A stretch of DNA of 64,000 bases from CAVZBW01 sp963778465 (GCA_963778465.1 CAVZUK010000003.1:2294001-2358000), one strand, 5' to 3'. Shown: positions 49,525-59,350, counted from the stretch's first letter. The notes: generated by a model not told the origin, from the sequence alone. Numbers and translations are program-made.

Positions 49525-52500
49525 TCAACTACTGCGGCGGAAGGAGCCCCCGACGTCGAACAGGGCGGCGGTGATCTCTCCGAGCGTTGCGTGGCGCACC
49601 GTGTCCATCAGCGCCCCAAAGACGTTGTCGCCCGAGAGGGCCGCTTCCTGGAGCCGGGCGAGGGCGGCGGGTCGCTCGTCGGCATGGAGGCGCCGGAACT
49701 CCTCGAGCCGGCGCAGCTGGCGTTGCCGCTCCTCCTCGGTTCCCCGGGCGAGCTCGCTCGGCTCGACGTCGGGTCCCGGGCGACGGGCGACGAACGTGTT
49801 GACGCCGACGATCGGGAGCGAGCCGTCGTGCTTGCGCTCCTCGTAGACCATGGAGTCGTCCTGGATGCGCCCACGTTGGTAGCCGGTCTCCATGGCACCG
49901 AGGACACCGCCACGCTCGCTGATGCGGTCCAGCTCGTCCAGCACAGCCTGCTCCACCAGCTCCGTGAGCCGCTCGACGACGAAGCTGCCCTGGAGGGGGT
50001 TCTCGTTGGTGGACAGGCCCCATTCTTTGTTGATCACGAGCTGGATGGCGAGCGCTCGGCGGACCGAGTCCTCCGTGGGGGTCGTGACCGCCTCGTCGAA
50101 GGCGTTGGTGTGCAGGCTGTTGGCGTTGTCGGAGATGGCGCAGAAGGCCTGCAGCGTGGTTCGGATGTCGTTGAAGGCCATCTCCTGTGCGTGCAGCGAC
50201 CGCCCGGAGGTCTGGACGTGGTACTTGAGCCGCTGGGAGCGCTCGTTGGCGCCGTAGCGCTCCTTCATGGCGACGGCCCAGACGCGGCGCGCCACCCGGC
50301 CGATCACCGTGTACTCGGGATCCATGCCGTTGGAGAAGAAGAAGGAGAGGTTGGGCGCGAAGTCGTCGACGTCCATGCCCCGCGCCAGGTAGGCCTCGAC
50401 ATAGGTGAAGCCGTTGGCCAGCGTGAACGCCAGCTGGGTGATGGGGTTCGCTCCGGCCTCCGCGATGTGGTAGCCCGAGATGGAGGCGGAGTAGAAATTC
50501 CGCACCCCGTGGGCGATGAACCACTCCTGGACGTCTGCCATCGCCCGCAGGGAGAACTCGGTGGAGAAGATGCAGGTGTTCTGGCCCTGGTCCTCCTTCA
50601 AGATGTCCGCTTGCACCGTGCCCCGGACGACACCGAGCGCCCGGTCCTCGAGAGCGGCCCGCTCCTCGTCGTCGGGCTCGCGCCCGTGCTCCTGTGCGAA
50701 GCGGTCGTACTGCTGGTCGACGGCGGTATTGAAGAACATGGCGAGGATGGCCGGAGCCGGCCCGTTGATGGTCATCGACACCGAGGTCGACGGGTCGCAG
50801 AGGTCGAACCCGTCGTAGAGGGCCTTCATGTCGTCCAGGGTCGCGATCGAAACCCCCGACGTGCCCACCTTGCCGTAGACGTCGGGGCGGGGGGAGGGAT
50901 CGCGGCCGTAGAGGGTGACGGAGTCGAAGGCGGTGGACAGTCGGGTCGCTGACTGATCGGCGGCGAGGAGGTGGAACCGGCGATTGGTCCGGAAGGCGTC
51001 CCCCTCGCCGGCGAACATCCGCGTCGGATCCTCCTCCTCGCGCCGGTAGGGGAAGACCCCGGCGGTGAAGGGGAAGCGCCCCGGCAGGTTCTCCGAGCGG
51101 AGCCAACGCAGGAGATCGCCGTGGTCGCCGAATCGAGGCACGGCGACGCGCGGGACCGGCGTGCCCGAGAGCGACTCACGCACCCGGGCTCGGCGCTCGT
51201 CGGCAGCCGCCGGCCAATCCGCGAGCAGCGCCTGCGTCTCGGGGTCGAGCCCGGCCTGCAGCGATTCCGCCAGCTGGGGCACGTCGCCCGCCTCGACCCC
51301 CCGTTCGGTGGCGAGCGCGGCGGTCTCGGCCGCCTGCTGGGCCCTCGTCGCCGCTGCGCACAGCTCGTCCGTGCGGGTGTGGTAGTGGCGGACGGTTTCG
51401 GCGATCTCGGCGAGGTAGCGGCCGCGATCGGTGGGGACGATCCCGGTCCACGCGCTCGAGGTCCGGTCGGTGACCGCCGTCATCGAGGGGCTGGGTGCCC
51501 GGAGCCCACGGCCGATGAGGTTGTCGCGCAGGTACTGGTACAGGGCCGTCACGCCCTCGTCGTTGAAGTGCGCGGCCACCGTGCCGAAGATCGGGGCTTG
51601 CTCGTCGGCCGTTCCCTCCGGATGGTCGCGTCGCCACTGCCGGCGCACGTCCCGGAGGGCGTCGACCGCGCCCAGCCGGTCGAACTTGTTGATGGCGACC
51701 GCATCGGCGAGTTCCAGCATGTCGATCTTCTCGAGTTGGGAGGCGGCACCGTACTCGGGCGTCATGACGTAGAGCGAGAGATCGGACACCTCGACCGCCG
51801 CGGCATCGCCCTGGCCGATGCCTGGGGTCTCGACCACGACGAGGTCGGAGCCGGCCGCCTGGCATGCCTCGATGAGGCGGGGGAGGCACGAGGGCAGCTC
51901 GCCCACGGACCCTCGGGTGGCGACCGAGCGGAAGAAGACCTGTGGCGAGTCGATCGAGTTCATCCGGATGCGGTCGCCGAGCAGGGCACCTCCCCGACGC
52001 CGGGTGGGGTCGACGGCGAGGACGGCGATGCGCAGCTTGTCGCCCAGGTCGAGTCGGAATCGCCGGATGAGCTCGTCGGTGAGCGACGACTTGCCCGACC
52101 CACCGGTTCCGGTGATGCCGAGCACCGGGGCGGGGTTGCCGGCGGCGGCTGCCGCAATGTCGGTCGAGGCCCGCTCGTCGACGCGCCCGAGCTCGAGGCC
52201 GGTCAGCATCCGCGCCAGTACCCTCGGCTCGCCGAGATAGAGGCCTTCGAGGTCGGACGGCAGTTGGTCCGCGAGATCGCGATCGCATTCGCGGATCAAC
52301 ACGTTGATCATCGCCGCCAGGCCGAGCCGCTGACCGTCGGCCGGCGAGAAGACGCGGCGGACGCCGCGCCGTTCGAGCAGCTCGATCTCGGAAGGAACGA
52401 TGACGCCGCCACCGCCCCCGTAGACCAAGGCGTCGCCCCGCCCGGCCTGCGCCAGGCGTTCGACGAGGTACGTGAAGTACTCGAGGTGGCCCCCCTGGTA

Positions 52501-52716
52501 GGAGCTCACTGCGACACCTTGCGCGTCCTCGGCGACGGCGGCCGTCACCACCTCCTCGACGGACCGGTTGTGGCCGAGGTGGACGACCTCCGCCCCCTGG
52601 CTCTGCAGGAGGCGCCGCATGATGTTGATGGCCGCGTCGTGGCCGTCGAACAGGCTCGCGGCGGTGACGAAGCGCACCGGGTTGACCGGCCGGTGGAGCT
52701 CGGGCGAGTCCGTCAC
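49525..52716 (-). CDS. icmF: Fused isobutyryl-CoA mutase IcmF
   Basis: A 1063-aa adenosylcobalamin enzyme. N-terminal B12-binding domain (about 12-150; SLFDGHDAAINIM with His26 as the cobalt ligand), a MeaB-like G-protein chaperone domain (about 190-430; GTGGSGKSSL, ETPGIGQGD, NKFDR), and the acyl-CoA mutase barrel (about 535-1063; MFAGEGDAFRTNRRFH, SMTINGPAPAILAMF). It interconverts isobutyryl-CoA and n-butyryl-CoA, and some members also act on isovaleryl- or pivalyl-CoA. It starts at GTG 52716 and is divergent from a MarR regulator that may control it. Confidence 0.95.
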   Translation of the reverse strand: MTDSPELHRPVNPVRFVTAASLFDGHDAAINIMRRLLQSQGAEVVHLGHNRSVEEVVTAAVAEDAQGVAVSSYQGGHLEYFTYLVERLAQAGRGDALVYGGGGGVIVPSEIELLERRGVRRVFSPADGQRLGLAAMINVLIRECDRDLADQLPSDLEGLYLGEPRVLARMLTGLELGRVDERASTDIAAAAAGNPAPVLGITGTGGSGKSSLTDELIRRFRLDLGDKLRIAVLAVDPTRRRGGALLGDRIRMNSIDSPQVFFRSVATRGSVGELPSCLPRLIEACQAAGSDLVVVETPGIGQGDAAAVEVSDLSLYVMTPEYGAASQLEKIDMLELADAVAINKFDRLGAVDALRDVRRQWRRDHPEGTADEQAPIFGTVAAHFNDEGVTALYQYLRDNLIGRGLRAPSPSMTAVTDRTSSAWTGIVPTDRGRYLAEIAETVRHYHTRTDELCAAATRAQQAAETAALATERGVEAGDVPQLAESLQAGLDPETQALLADWPAAADERRARVRESLSGTPVPRVAVPRFGDHGDLLRWLRSENLPGRFPFTAGVFPYRREEEDPTRMFAGEGDAFRTNRRFHLLAADQSATRLSTAFDSVTLYGRDPSPRPDVYGKVGTSGVSIATLDDMKALYDGFDLCDPSTSVSMTINGPAPAILAMFFNTAVDQQYDRFAQEHGREPDDEERAALEDRALGVVRGTVQADILKEDQGQNTCIFSTEFSLRAMADVQEWFIAHGVRNFYSASISGYHIAEAGANPITQLAFTLANGFTYVEAYLARGMDVDDFAPNLSFFFSNGMDPEYTVIGRVARRVWAVAMKERYGANERSQRLKYHVQTSGRSLHAQEMAFNDIRTTLQAFCAISDNANSLHTNAFDEAVTTPTEDSVRRALAIQLVINKEWGLSTNENPLQGSFVVERLTELVEQAVLDELDRISERGGVLGAMETGYQRGRIQDDSMVYEERKHDGSLPIVGVNTFVARRPGPDVEPSELARGTEEERQRQLRRLEEFRRLHADERPAALARLQEAALSGDNVFGALMDTVRHATLGEITAALFDVGGSFRRSS

Positions 52717-52720
52717 CTCG

Positions 52721-52738
52721 TTGATAGTACAACATCAA
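52721..52738. promoter_or_regulatory. Inverted repeat TTGAT-N8-ATCAA near icmF start
   Basis: Five-bp arms in an AT-rich patch 4 bp upstream of the icmF start, inside the icmF/marR divergent spacer. It is a candidate site for the MarR protein encoded at 52875, but the arms are short. Confidence 0.3.
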
Positions 52739-52874
52739 ACTAAAACGTCCAATGAAAACCAGGTGTCATCGGGGCGGGACGTGGCGGGGCCGCGGCGAGG
52801 GGAAGTGACCGCGCGGTCATAAAGGCGGGGTGACCAGGGTCTATGGTCGGCCGGGGGATAGGATCGGGACTCCC

Positions 52875-53384
52875 ATGGGTCCGACGCCGCTTCCGTTCGA
52901 CCCCATCGAGGAAGCCCGCCGTCAGTGGCGCGCACACGGATGGGAGGCGGCCGCCGACGGCATGGCGGCCGTCACGTCGGTGATCCGTGCCCATCAGGTG
53001 TACCTCGCGAGGGTGGATCGAGTGCTGCGACCGTTCGGCCTCACCTTTGCTCGATTCGAAGTGCTGCGGCTGCTCAGCTTCTCGCGTCGGGGGGAGATGC
53101 CGTTGAGCATGCTCGGCGCTCGCTTGCAGGTACATCCAGCGAGCGTGACCAACGCGGTGGACCGGCTCGAGGACGACGGGTTGGTACGGCGCCGGCCACA
53201 CGACACGGACGGCCGCACGACGTTGGCCGAGATCACCCCGCCTGGTCGGGACCTCGTCGAGCGGGCCACGGCGGAGCTGAACCGCACCGTCTTCGAGGAA
53301 CCCGGGATCACGCCGGAGCAGGCTCGCCGGGTGTTCTCCGTGCTGCGGGCGCTGCGTTACAACGCCGGGGACTTCGAGGGCTGA
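52875..53384 (+). CDS. MarR-family transcriptional regulator
   Basis: A 169-aa winged-helix regulator from ATG 52875 (a GTG at 52830 would add 15 residues). It has LRPFGLTFARFEVLRLLSFS, the recognition helix LQVHPASVTNAVDRLEDDGLV and wing RRPHDTDGRTTLAEITPPGRDLV. MarR proteins bind palindromes as dimers and respond to small ligands. It is divergent from icmF and upstream of the SDR/LLM genes, so either could be its target. Confidence 0.88.
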   Translation: MGPTPLPFDPIEEARRQWRAHGWEAAADGMAAVTSVIRAHQVYLARVDRVLRPFGLTFARFEVLRLLSFSRRGEMPLSMLGARLQVHPASVTNAVDRLEDDGLVRRRPHDTDGRTTLAEITPPGRDLVERATAELNRTVFEEPGITPEQARRVFSVLRALRYNAGDFEG

Positions 53385-53422
53385 GCCGGGCCGGCTGGGC
53401 TAGCTTGGCCCCGCTACAGTCC

Positions 53423-53437
53423 CTGACGCAGCGTCAG
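53423..53437. promoter_or_regulatory. 15-bp palindrome CTGACGC-a-GCGTCAG
   Basis: Perfect 7-bp arms around a single base, 69 bp before the SDR start at 53506. The shape is that of a TetR/MarR-type operator controlling the SDR-SDR-LLM genes. Confidence 0.5.
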
Positions 53438-53505
53438 CTCGAAACCGGCCGTTTCGCTGTCCGGTCACACGGCGCCACGTTGCGGGCAGCGAGGAGGAGC
53501 GGCGG

Positions 53506-54291
53506 ATGGATCAAGCGGACTTTGCGGCGGCGCTGAGGCTCGACGGTCGGGTCGCCCTCGTGACGGGCGGCGCGTCCGGCATCGGCAGGGCCTCGGCGCT
53601 CGGCTTCGCGGACGCCGGAGCGAAGGTTGTCGTGGCCGACGTCGACGCGACGGGGGGGCAGGAGACCATCGAGCTGGTCAAGGCCAAGGGCCGCGACGCC
53701 AAGTTCGTGGCCGCGGACGTGACCGACGCCGCGCAGGTCGCCGCGCTGGTCCAGGAGACCGTCGCAAGCTTCGGCCAGCTCGACTGCGCCCACAACAACG
53801 CGGGGATCACCGGTGCCGCCGCGGCCTTTGTCGACTATCCGGACGACGAGTGGGACCGGGTGCTGGCGATCAACCTGAAGAGTGTCTTTCTGTGCATGAA
53901 GCAGGAGATCGCACAGATGCTGAGCCAGGGCCGGGGTGGCGCGATCGTCAATTCGTCGTCCGGCGCGGGGCTCGTCGGCTTCCCGAGCCTTCCCGCCTAT
54001 GTGGCGAGCAAGCACGGGGTGATCGGCCTCACCAGGTCGGCGGGCGTCGAGTACGCAAAGCGCGGCATCCGGGTCAACGCCATCTGCCCGGGGTCGACGC
54101 GCACGCCGATGCTCGAGGGCTACATGGGCGGGAGCGCGGAGATCGAGCGCATGATGATCGCCGGCCAGCCGATCGGCCGGCTCGGCACCGCCGAAGAGGT
54201 CGCCGCCGCCGCCGTCTGGTTGTGCACCGATGCGGCGTCCTTCGTGGTCGGGCACGCCATGGCGGTCGACGGAGGTGCGGTGGCCCAGTGA
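53506..54291 (+). CDS. Short-chain dehydrogenase/reductase (glucose-1-dehydrogenase-like)
   Basis: A 261-aa classical SDR: TGGASGIG (about 20-27), NNAG (about 95-98), the catalytic Tyr and Lys in YVASK, and VNAICPGSTRTPM. An Asp ends the second strand (VVVADVD), favouring NAD(H). GGAGGAGC precedes the ATG. It heads a co-directional set with the next SDR (40-nt gap) and the LLM oxidoreductase. The substrate is unknown; steroid or terpenoid alcohols are common for such clusters. Confidence 0.87.
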   Translation: MDQADFAAALRLDGRVALVTGGASGIGRASALGFADAGAKVVVADVDATGGQETIELVKAKGRDAKFVAADVTDAAQVAALVQETVASFGQLDCAHNNAGITGAAAAFVDYPDDEWDRVLAINLKSVFLCMKQEIAQMLSQGRGGAIVNSSSGAGLVGFPSLPAYVASKHGVIGLTRSAGVEYAKRGIRVNAICPGSTRTPMLEGYMGGSAEIERMMIAGQPIGRLGTAEEVAAAAVWLCTDAASFVVGHAMAVDGGAVAQ

Positions 54292-54331
54292 GCATTGCGA
54301 GGTGCGCGGCACCGACGACCAGGAGGAACTC

Positions 54332-55117
54332 ATGACCATGTTCGAGGGGAAGACCGTCGCGGTGGTCGGCGCCGGGCGGGGGCTCGGGCGAGAGGTGGCC
54401 GAGGTCGCGATGCGGGAGGGCGCGCGTGTGGCCCTCGGGGCGCGGTCGGTGGACGTGATCCAGGCCCTGGGCCAGGAGCTCGATCCCACCGGCGAGCGGG
54501 TGATGGCGCACAGCCTCGACGTGGTCCGGCGCGATCAGTGCGATTCCTTTGCCGCCGCCGTCTCCGATCGCTTCGGCGCCATCCACGCGTTGGTCGACGT
54601 GGCGGCCTTCGACGCTGCCTTCGGTGGCCTCGACGGCGCCGACTGGGACCAGTGGCACCAGGTCATGGAGATCAACCTCTTCGGTGCCATGTACATCGTG
54701 GAGGCCGCGTTGCCGTACTTTCCCGAGGACGGCGGGTCGGTCGTCTTCGTGGGTTCCCAGACGATGTACATGCCGCCTCCCGCCGTCCCGCAGATGGCGT
54801 ACTCGGCCTCCAAGGCGGCCGTCATCGGCGCGATGCGCCACATGGCGATGGAACTCGGCCGTCGCAAGATCCGGGTCAACAACGTCGCACCGGGTTGGAT
54901 GTGGGGCCCCGCCGTCGAGGGCTATGTCCAGATGACCGCCCGCTCCTCCGGGCTCTCCGAGGACGAGGTGAAGGGCGGCATCACCCAGAACCTCCCGCTC
55001 GGCGACATGGCGACCGACGGGGATGTGGCGGAGACGGTCATGTTCCTGGCGTCCGATCGGGCGCGGGGGATCACCGGGCAGTCGTTGCTCGTCAACGCCG
55101 GCGAGTTCATGCAGTGA
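54332..55117 (+). CDS. Short-chain dehydrogenase/reductase
   Basis: A 261-aa SDR from ATG 54332 with AGGAGG upstream. The nucleotide motif is GAGRGLG, the active-site Tyr and Lys are in YSASK, and the end is TGQSLLVNAGEFMQ. The NNAG motif is replaced by VDVAA, so it deviates from classical SDRs in that loop. It lies between an SDR and an F420-type oxidoreductase, consistent with a shared catabolic route; the substrate is unknown. Confidence 0.83.
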   Translation: MTMFEGKTVAVVGAGRGLGREVAEVAMREGARVALGARSVDVIQALGQELDPTGERVMAHSLDVVRRDQCDSFAAAVSDRFGAIHALVDVAAFDAAFGGLDGADWDQWHQVMEINLFGAMYIVEAALPYFPEDGGSVVFVGSQTMYMPPPAVPQMAYSASKAAVIGAMRHMAMELGRRKIRVNNVAPGWMWGPAVEGYVQMTARSSGLSEDEVKGGITQNLPLGDMATDGDVAETVMFLASDRARGITGQSLLVNAGEFMQ

Positions 55118-55136
55118 GAGACAGGGGGTAGCGAAA

Positions 55137-56021
55137 GTGGAGTTCTGGCAGGCTGTGGCCTTCTTGGAGCCGGAGCAGCTGGTCGATGTCGCGAAGGCGG
55201 CCGAGGAGTGTGGCTTCGACACGATCACGATGTCCGACCACATCTTCTATCCGGCGGACCTGCAGTCGGCCTACCCCTACACGCCCGACGGCAAGCCGTT
55301 CTGGTCTCCCGACACCCCGTGGCCGGATCCCTGGGTCACGATCGGCGCGATGGCCTCGGTCACCGCGAGGCTCCGCTTCACGACCAACATCTACATCGCC
55401 GGGGCGCGGGACCTCTTCACCGTGGCCAAGCTGGTGTCGACGGCGGCCGTGCTGGCCAATGGGCGGGTTGCGCTCGGAGCGGGGGCCGGATGGTGCAAGG
55501 ACGAGTTCGAGCAGACCGGGCAGGCCTTCGAGAACCGTGGGCCGCGTCTCGACGAGATGATCGAGGCATTGCGCAAGCTCTGGGCTGGCGGCGACGTGAC
55601 GCACCGCGGCCGCTTCTACGACTTCGGTCCGCTGCAGATCTCGCCCGTGCCCGAGGCACCGATCCCGGTGTACATCGGCGGCGACACCAAGCCCGCGTTG
55701 CGCCGCGCCGCCCGTCTGGGCGACGGCTGGCTCGGCAACGCCTACACGGCCGACGACGCCCGCACCGTCCTCGATCGGTTGGACGCGGAGTTTCGGGCCG
55801 CGGGGAGGTCGCGCGACGGGTTCCAGACGGTGATCGCGCTCTTGGACGTCCCGAGCCCCGACCTCTACCGGCGGTTCGAGGACCTCGGGGTGACGGCCGT
55901 CGTGTGCGCACCGTGGATGGTGGCCAGCCAGATGGAGGGCTCGTTCTCGTCACCCCTGCAGGCCAAGATCGACGCCATGCGGCAGTTCTCGGACGAGGTC
56001 ATCCAGAAGATGGGCTCCTGA
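55137..56021 (+). CDS. LLM-class (luciferase-like) F420-dependent oxidoreductase
   Basis: A 294-aa TIM-barrel protein from GTG 55137. It shows AAEECGFDTITMSDHIFYP, TTNIYIAGARDLFTVAKLVST, GRVALGAGAGWCKDEFEQTG and PVYIGGDTKPALRRAARLGDGWLG, typical of actinobacterial F420-dependent LLM enzymes (TIGR03619-like). Cofactor F420 rather than FMN is inferred from the family. It ends inside the last 23 nt of the convergent regulator gene. Confidence 0.88.
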   Translation: MEFWQAVAFLEPEQLVDVAKAAEECGFDTITMSDHIFYPADLQSAYPYTPDGKPFWSPDTPWPDPWVTIGAMASVTARLRFTTNIYIAGARDLFTVAKLVSTAAVLANGRVALGAGAGWCKDEFEQTGQAFENRGPRLDEMIEALRKLWAGGDVTHRGRFYDFGPLQISPVPEAPIPVYIGGDTKPALRRAARLGDGWLGNAYTADDARTVLDRLDAEFRAAGRSRDGFQTVIALLDVPSPDLYRRFEDLGVTAVVCAPWMVASQMEGSFSSPLQAKIDAMRQFSDEVIQKMGS

Positions 56022-59000
56022 GGGCTCCGAGCGATCGCTCCGCGTTGCGCTGGACCGCCCCGTAGCCGCGGGAGACGGCGGTGGCACGTGCCCGGTCGAG
56101 CATCGACCTACCCCGTTCGCGATCCGCAGGGTCGCTCCGACGGGAGAGCATCCGTCCCCATGCCAGGTCGGTCTGGGCCTGGGCGAACACCATGGACCCC
56201 CTGGAGCACAACTCCAGGGCCTGAGCGAAGTGGTTCTGCGCCTCGTCCTCCCGTCCGAGGACGGCGAGCAAGGTGCCCAGGTGGAAGGCGATCGGCTCGT
56301 GCGCGGTGATCCCCTGGAACGGGACCTGGTCGCAATAGGGCTCGAGCAGCGACACGAGCTGGGCCGCGGGAACCTCGGCAGAGAGCTCTGCCGCCACCCT
56401 GGAGTACATCGAGGCGGCGTCGGACCACGTCGCATCGGGATCGTCGCCCCAAAAGCCATGGTCCGACCCCCGACGGAGGATCTCGAGCGCCTCGCGCTGC
56501 TGGCCGCCTTCCAGATAACTGAGGGCGAGGCAGGCCTGGTACGCGGAGACGTTGGGGTTCTGCGCGACGACGTCCGAGATGAGGGAGTGCAGCTCGCCGA
56601 GCCGTCCCTGCTGGATGCGCGTGAGCATCAACTGCGCGCCGTAGAAGGCGAGGCCGTCTGGCTGCGCGCTGGCACTGGCGATCTCCCACGCTCGGGTGGC
56701 CAGTCCTTCGGCCCGGTCAGGATCTCCCCGGACAAGCGCCTCTCCACCCTGGTGGTACGTCGCGACCCAGAGCAGGACCGGCTGCCGCAGTTGCTCACTG
56801 AGAGTCTGCATGATCTCGAGGTGATTTCGTGAACGATCGAACTTGCCGGCCTGCAGGGCGTTGAGGCGATCCGTGCAGGATGCCCAAAAGAGCCGTTGTG
56901 GCTCGCCGAGCTCTCGAGCCATGGCGACTGCCCTGCCGCTGGCGGCCAGCCGTTTCGGCAGAAGGCTCGGAAGGTTGAGGGCCATACGCAACATGATCGT
57001 GACGTCGATCTGGGTGGGCACGTCCCCGAGGCGCTCGGCGATCTCCGTCGCCTCGCGGGCGAGGTCGAGCCGGCTGCCCATCGATCCGTACGTGAGCTCG
57101 CAGCTCAAGGTGGCGAGGACGAGGGCACGCTCGCGGCTGTCGTCGCGAGGAAGGGCCTCGAGTGCGGACTCGAGGACGCTCACCTTCTCGCGGTCGACGA
57201 CGCCGAGTGCGGTATAGAGCCCCCGGTTGTTGCCGAGCGCCGCCATGACGAGTCGGTCGCTGTCACCCAGGGCCTGGGCCCGGTAGGCCGCCTCCAGGAA
57301 GGTCTCCCGGAAGGCGGGGATCCCAGCCTGGCGCTGGGCCGTGCCGAGGTCGAGTCGGAGGTCGACCGCCAGGGCTGGGTCCGACCCGGGCAGCTGGTCG
57401 AGCAGCTGGATGGCCTGGAGGAAGTAGCGCACGGCGTCGGCCGGGGCCAGGGCGGCGAGGGCGGACTCGCCCGCCTGGCGGGAGTAGGAGACGGCCTTGT
57501 TCGTGTCGACCAGCTGGGTGGCGTGGAACCAGTGGTGCGCGAGCTCGCCGACGCGGGCCTCGGGATGGTCACCGCACAGGTCCTCCAGGGCCTCGGCCAC
57601 CTGGCGGTGGGCTCGAGCCCGCCGGGTGGGCCCCACTTCCTGGTACAGGGTGTGCTGGACGAGGGCGTGGGAGAAGCTGAAGTTCCCGGGGGTGTCGGGA
57701 ACCTCGCGCAGCACCGCGGCGTCGAGCGCCGCGTCGAGCAGGTCGATCAGCTCGTCCTCGTCGCTACCGGTGACCCGGCTCAACACCTCGAGCTCGAAAT
57801 CGCGCCCGATGACGGCGGCCACCGAGAGCACCCGGGTGGACTGCTCGCCGAGGCGGGCGACCCGGGTGGCCACCACCTCCCTGACGCTGTTGGGGAGGGT
57901 GAGCCCGGCGACGCTGGCCGACCATGGTCCCTCCTCGTCCCACCGGGTCCCTCCGGCCTCCGAGATGTGCCGCAGGACCTCGCCGACGAAGAAGGGGTTG
58001 CCGTCGGTCTCCCCGTAGACGGCGTGGGCCAGCTCGAGGCCCTCCTTGGACAGGTCGTGGCCGGCGGCGGCCTCGAGGTACTGGACCACGTCGTCGTCGT
58101 CGAGGCCCTTCAAGGAGATGCGCCCGACCCCCGGCTCGCGTCGCAGGGCCCCCAGGGTCTCGGTCAGGGGATGGGTCGGGGACAGCTCGGTGTCCCGGTA
58201 GGTGCCCAAGATGAGCAGCTGGAGGGGATCGGCCTCCTTCACCAGGTGACGCAGCAGCTGCAGGCTGGCCACGTCGGCCCACTGCAGGTCGTCCAAGACG
58301 AGCACCACCGGACGCTGCTCGCAGGCCGCGGTCAGGAGGCCGAGCACCGCGGCGTAGAGCACGTAGCGCTCGGTCTCGGCGTCGGCCCCCTCGCTCGGCG
58401 CGGCCAGCCCCTGCAGCCGGGAGCGCAGCGCCCGGGTGAGGCGGGACAGCTCGGCGCCGTGGGCGGCCACGTGGGCGGTGAGCACCTCTTCGGGGGCGTG
58501 GGAGACGTAGTGGTTGAGGGCCTCGGCGAAGGGGGCGTAGGGCACCCCGAGCTCCTCGTCGCAGCGGCCCAGCAGCACGACCGCTCCCTCGCCGTGGGCC
58601 CGCCGGGCCGCCTCGGCGGCGAGGGTGGTCTTGCCCTGCCCGGCCTCGCCGGCGATCAGCACCACCTCCCGGCCCTGGTGGCCGGCCACCCGCTTGTAGG
58701 CCTCCTCCACCGTCACGAGGTGCAGGTGGCGACCGATCACCCGTCCCGGCATCGGCACGAAGAGCAATCGCCTCGGCATCGGGACCTCGTCGACCGTGGC
58801 GCCGCCCTCGGTCTCGGCCAGGGGCTCCCAGCCCACCTCGACCGTCTCGAGCGGCTCGGTCAGCCCCTTGAGCTCGAGCGGACCCACGGGGGTAAAGGCG
58901 TGGGGGGTGCGGCGGCCGGCCATGATCTGGACGAACTGGGAGGCCAGGATCTGCCCGCCCTCGGCCTGGGCGCACAGTCGGGCCGCCTCGATGACCGGAT

Positions 59001-59346
59001 CGCCGAAGTAGTCGTCGCCGTCCTCGGTCGCCTCCTTGGTCACTTCGCCGCCGCTCAGGGCCACCCGGAGCCCGAGGGTGTGGACGTTGCTGCGGTTCTG
59101 CGCCTCGACGGCCTGCTGCATCGCCACCGCGCACGAGACCGCGGTCGACGCCGCCGAGAAGGCGACCATGATCCCGTCACCCAGGTTCTTCACCGCGGTG
59201 CCCTCGCTGCTCGCGACGGCCTTCCTCAGTGTGGCGAAGTGGGCCCGACGGACCTGATCGGCCTCGGCCGGGGAGAGCGACTGGGACAGCTCGGTGGATC
59301 CGACCAGGTCGGTGAAGAGAATGGTGACGCTCTCCGTCGCAGCCAT
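55999..59346 (-). CDS. Class III cyclase domain / AAA ATPase / TPR-type regulator
   Basis: A 1115-aa multidomain protein. An N-terminal adenylate/guanylate-cyclase homology domain (1-175) has FTDLVGST with Asp13 and KNLGDGIM with Asp57, both metal positions kept. A STAND/AAA ATPase follows, with P-loop GEAGQGKTTL (about 233-242) and Walker B VVLVLDDLQWAD. A long helical TPR-like C-terminal half (about 580-1115) completes it. Such proteins are large signal-transduction regulators; whether cyclic nucleotide is made is uncertain. It starts at ATG 59346, 4 nt after the upstream SDR gene, suggesting co-transcription. Confidence 0.87.
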   Translation of the reverse strand: MAATESVTILFTDLVGSTELSQSLSPAEADQVRRAHFATLRKAVASSEGTAVKNLGDGIMVAFSAASTAVSCAVAMQQAVEAQNRSNVHTLGLRVALSGGEVTKEATEDGDDYFGDPVIEAARLCAQAEGGQILASQFVQIMAGRRTPHAFTPVGPLELKGLTEPLETVEVGWEPLAETEGGATVDEVPMPRRLLFVPMPGRVIGRHLHLVTVEEAYKRVAGHQGREVVLIAGEAGQGKTTLAAEAARRAHGEGAVVLLGRCDEELGVPYAPFAEALNHYVSHAPEEVLTAHVAAHGAELSRLTRALRSRLQGLAAPSEGADAETERYVLYAAVLGLLTAACEQRPVVLVLDDLQWADVASLQLLRHLVKEADPLQLLILGTYRDTELSPTHPLTETLGALRREPGVGRISLKGLDDDDVVQYLEAAAGHDLSKEGLELAHAVYGETDGNPFFVGEVLRHISEAGGTRWDEEGPWSASVAGLTLPNSVREVVATRVARLGEQSTRVLSVAAVIGRDFELEVLSRVTGSDEDELIDLLDAALDAAVLREVPDTPGNFSFSHALVQHTLYQEVGPTRRARAHRQVAEALEDLCGDHPEARVGELAHHWFHATQLVDTNKAVSYSRQAGESALAALAPADAVRYFLQAIQLLDQLPGSDPALAVDLRLDLGTAQRQAGIPAFRETFLEAAYRAQALGDSDRLVMAALGNNRGLYTALGVVDREKVSVLESALEALPRDDSRERALVLATLSCELTYGSMGSRLDLAREATEIAERLGDVPTQIDVTIMLRMALNLPSLLPKRLAASGRAVAMARELGEPQRLFWASCTDRLNALQAGKFDRSRNHLEIMQTLSEQLRQPVLLWVATYHQGGEALVRGDPDRAEGLATRAWEIASASAQPDGLAFYGAQLMLTRIQQGRLGELHSLISDVVAQNPNVSAYQACLALSYLEGGQQREALEILRRGSDHGFWGDDPDATWSDAASMYSRVAAELSAEVPAAQLVSLLEPYCDQVPFQGITAHEPIAFHLGTLLAVLGREDEAQNHFAQALELCSRGSMVFAQAQTDLAWGRMLSRRSDPADRERGRSMLDRARATAVSRGYGAVQRNAERSLGALRSPSSG

Positions 59347-59350
59347 CGAC

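Noticed and set aside
52717..52874. Possible cobalamin riboswitch upstream of icmF
   Set aside because: The spacer is too short and lacks the B12-box sequence; only a short inverted repeat is seen.
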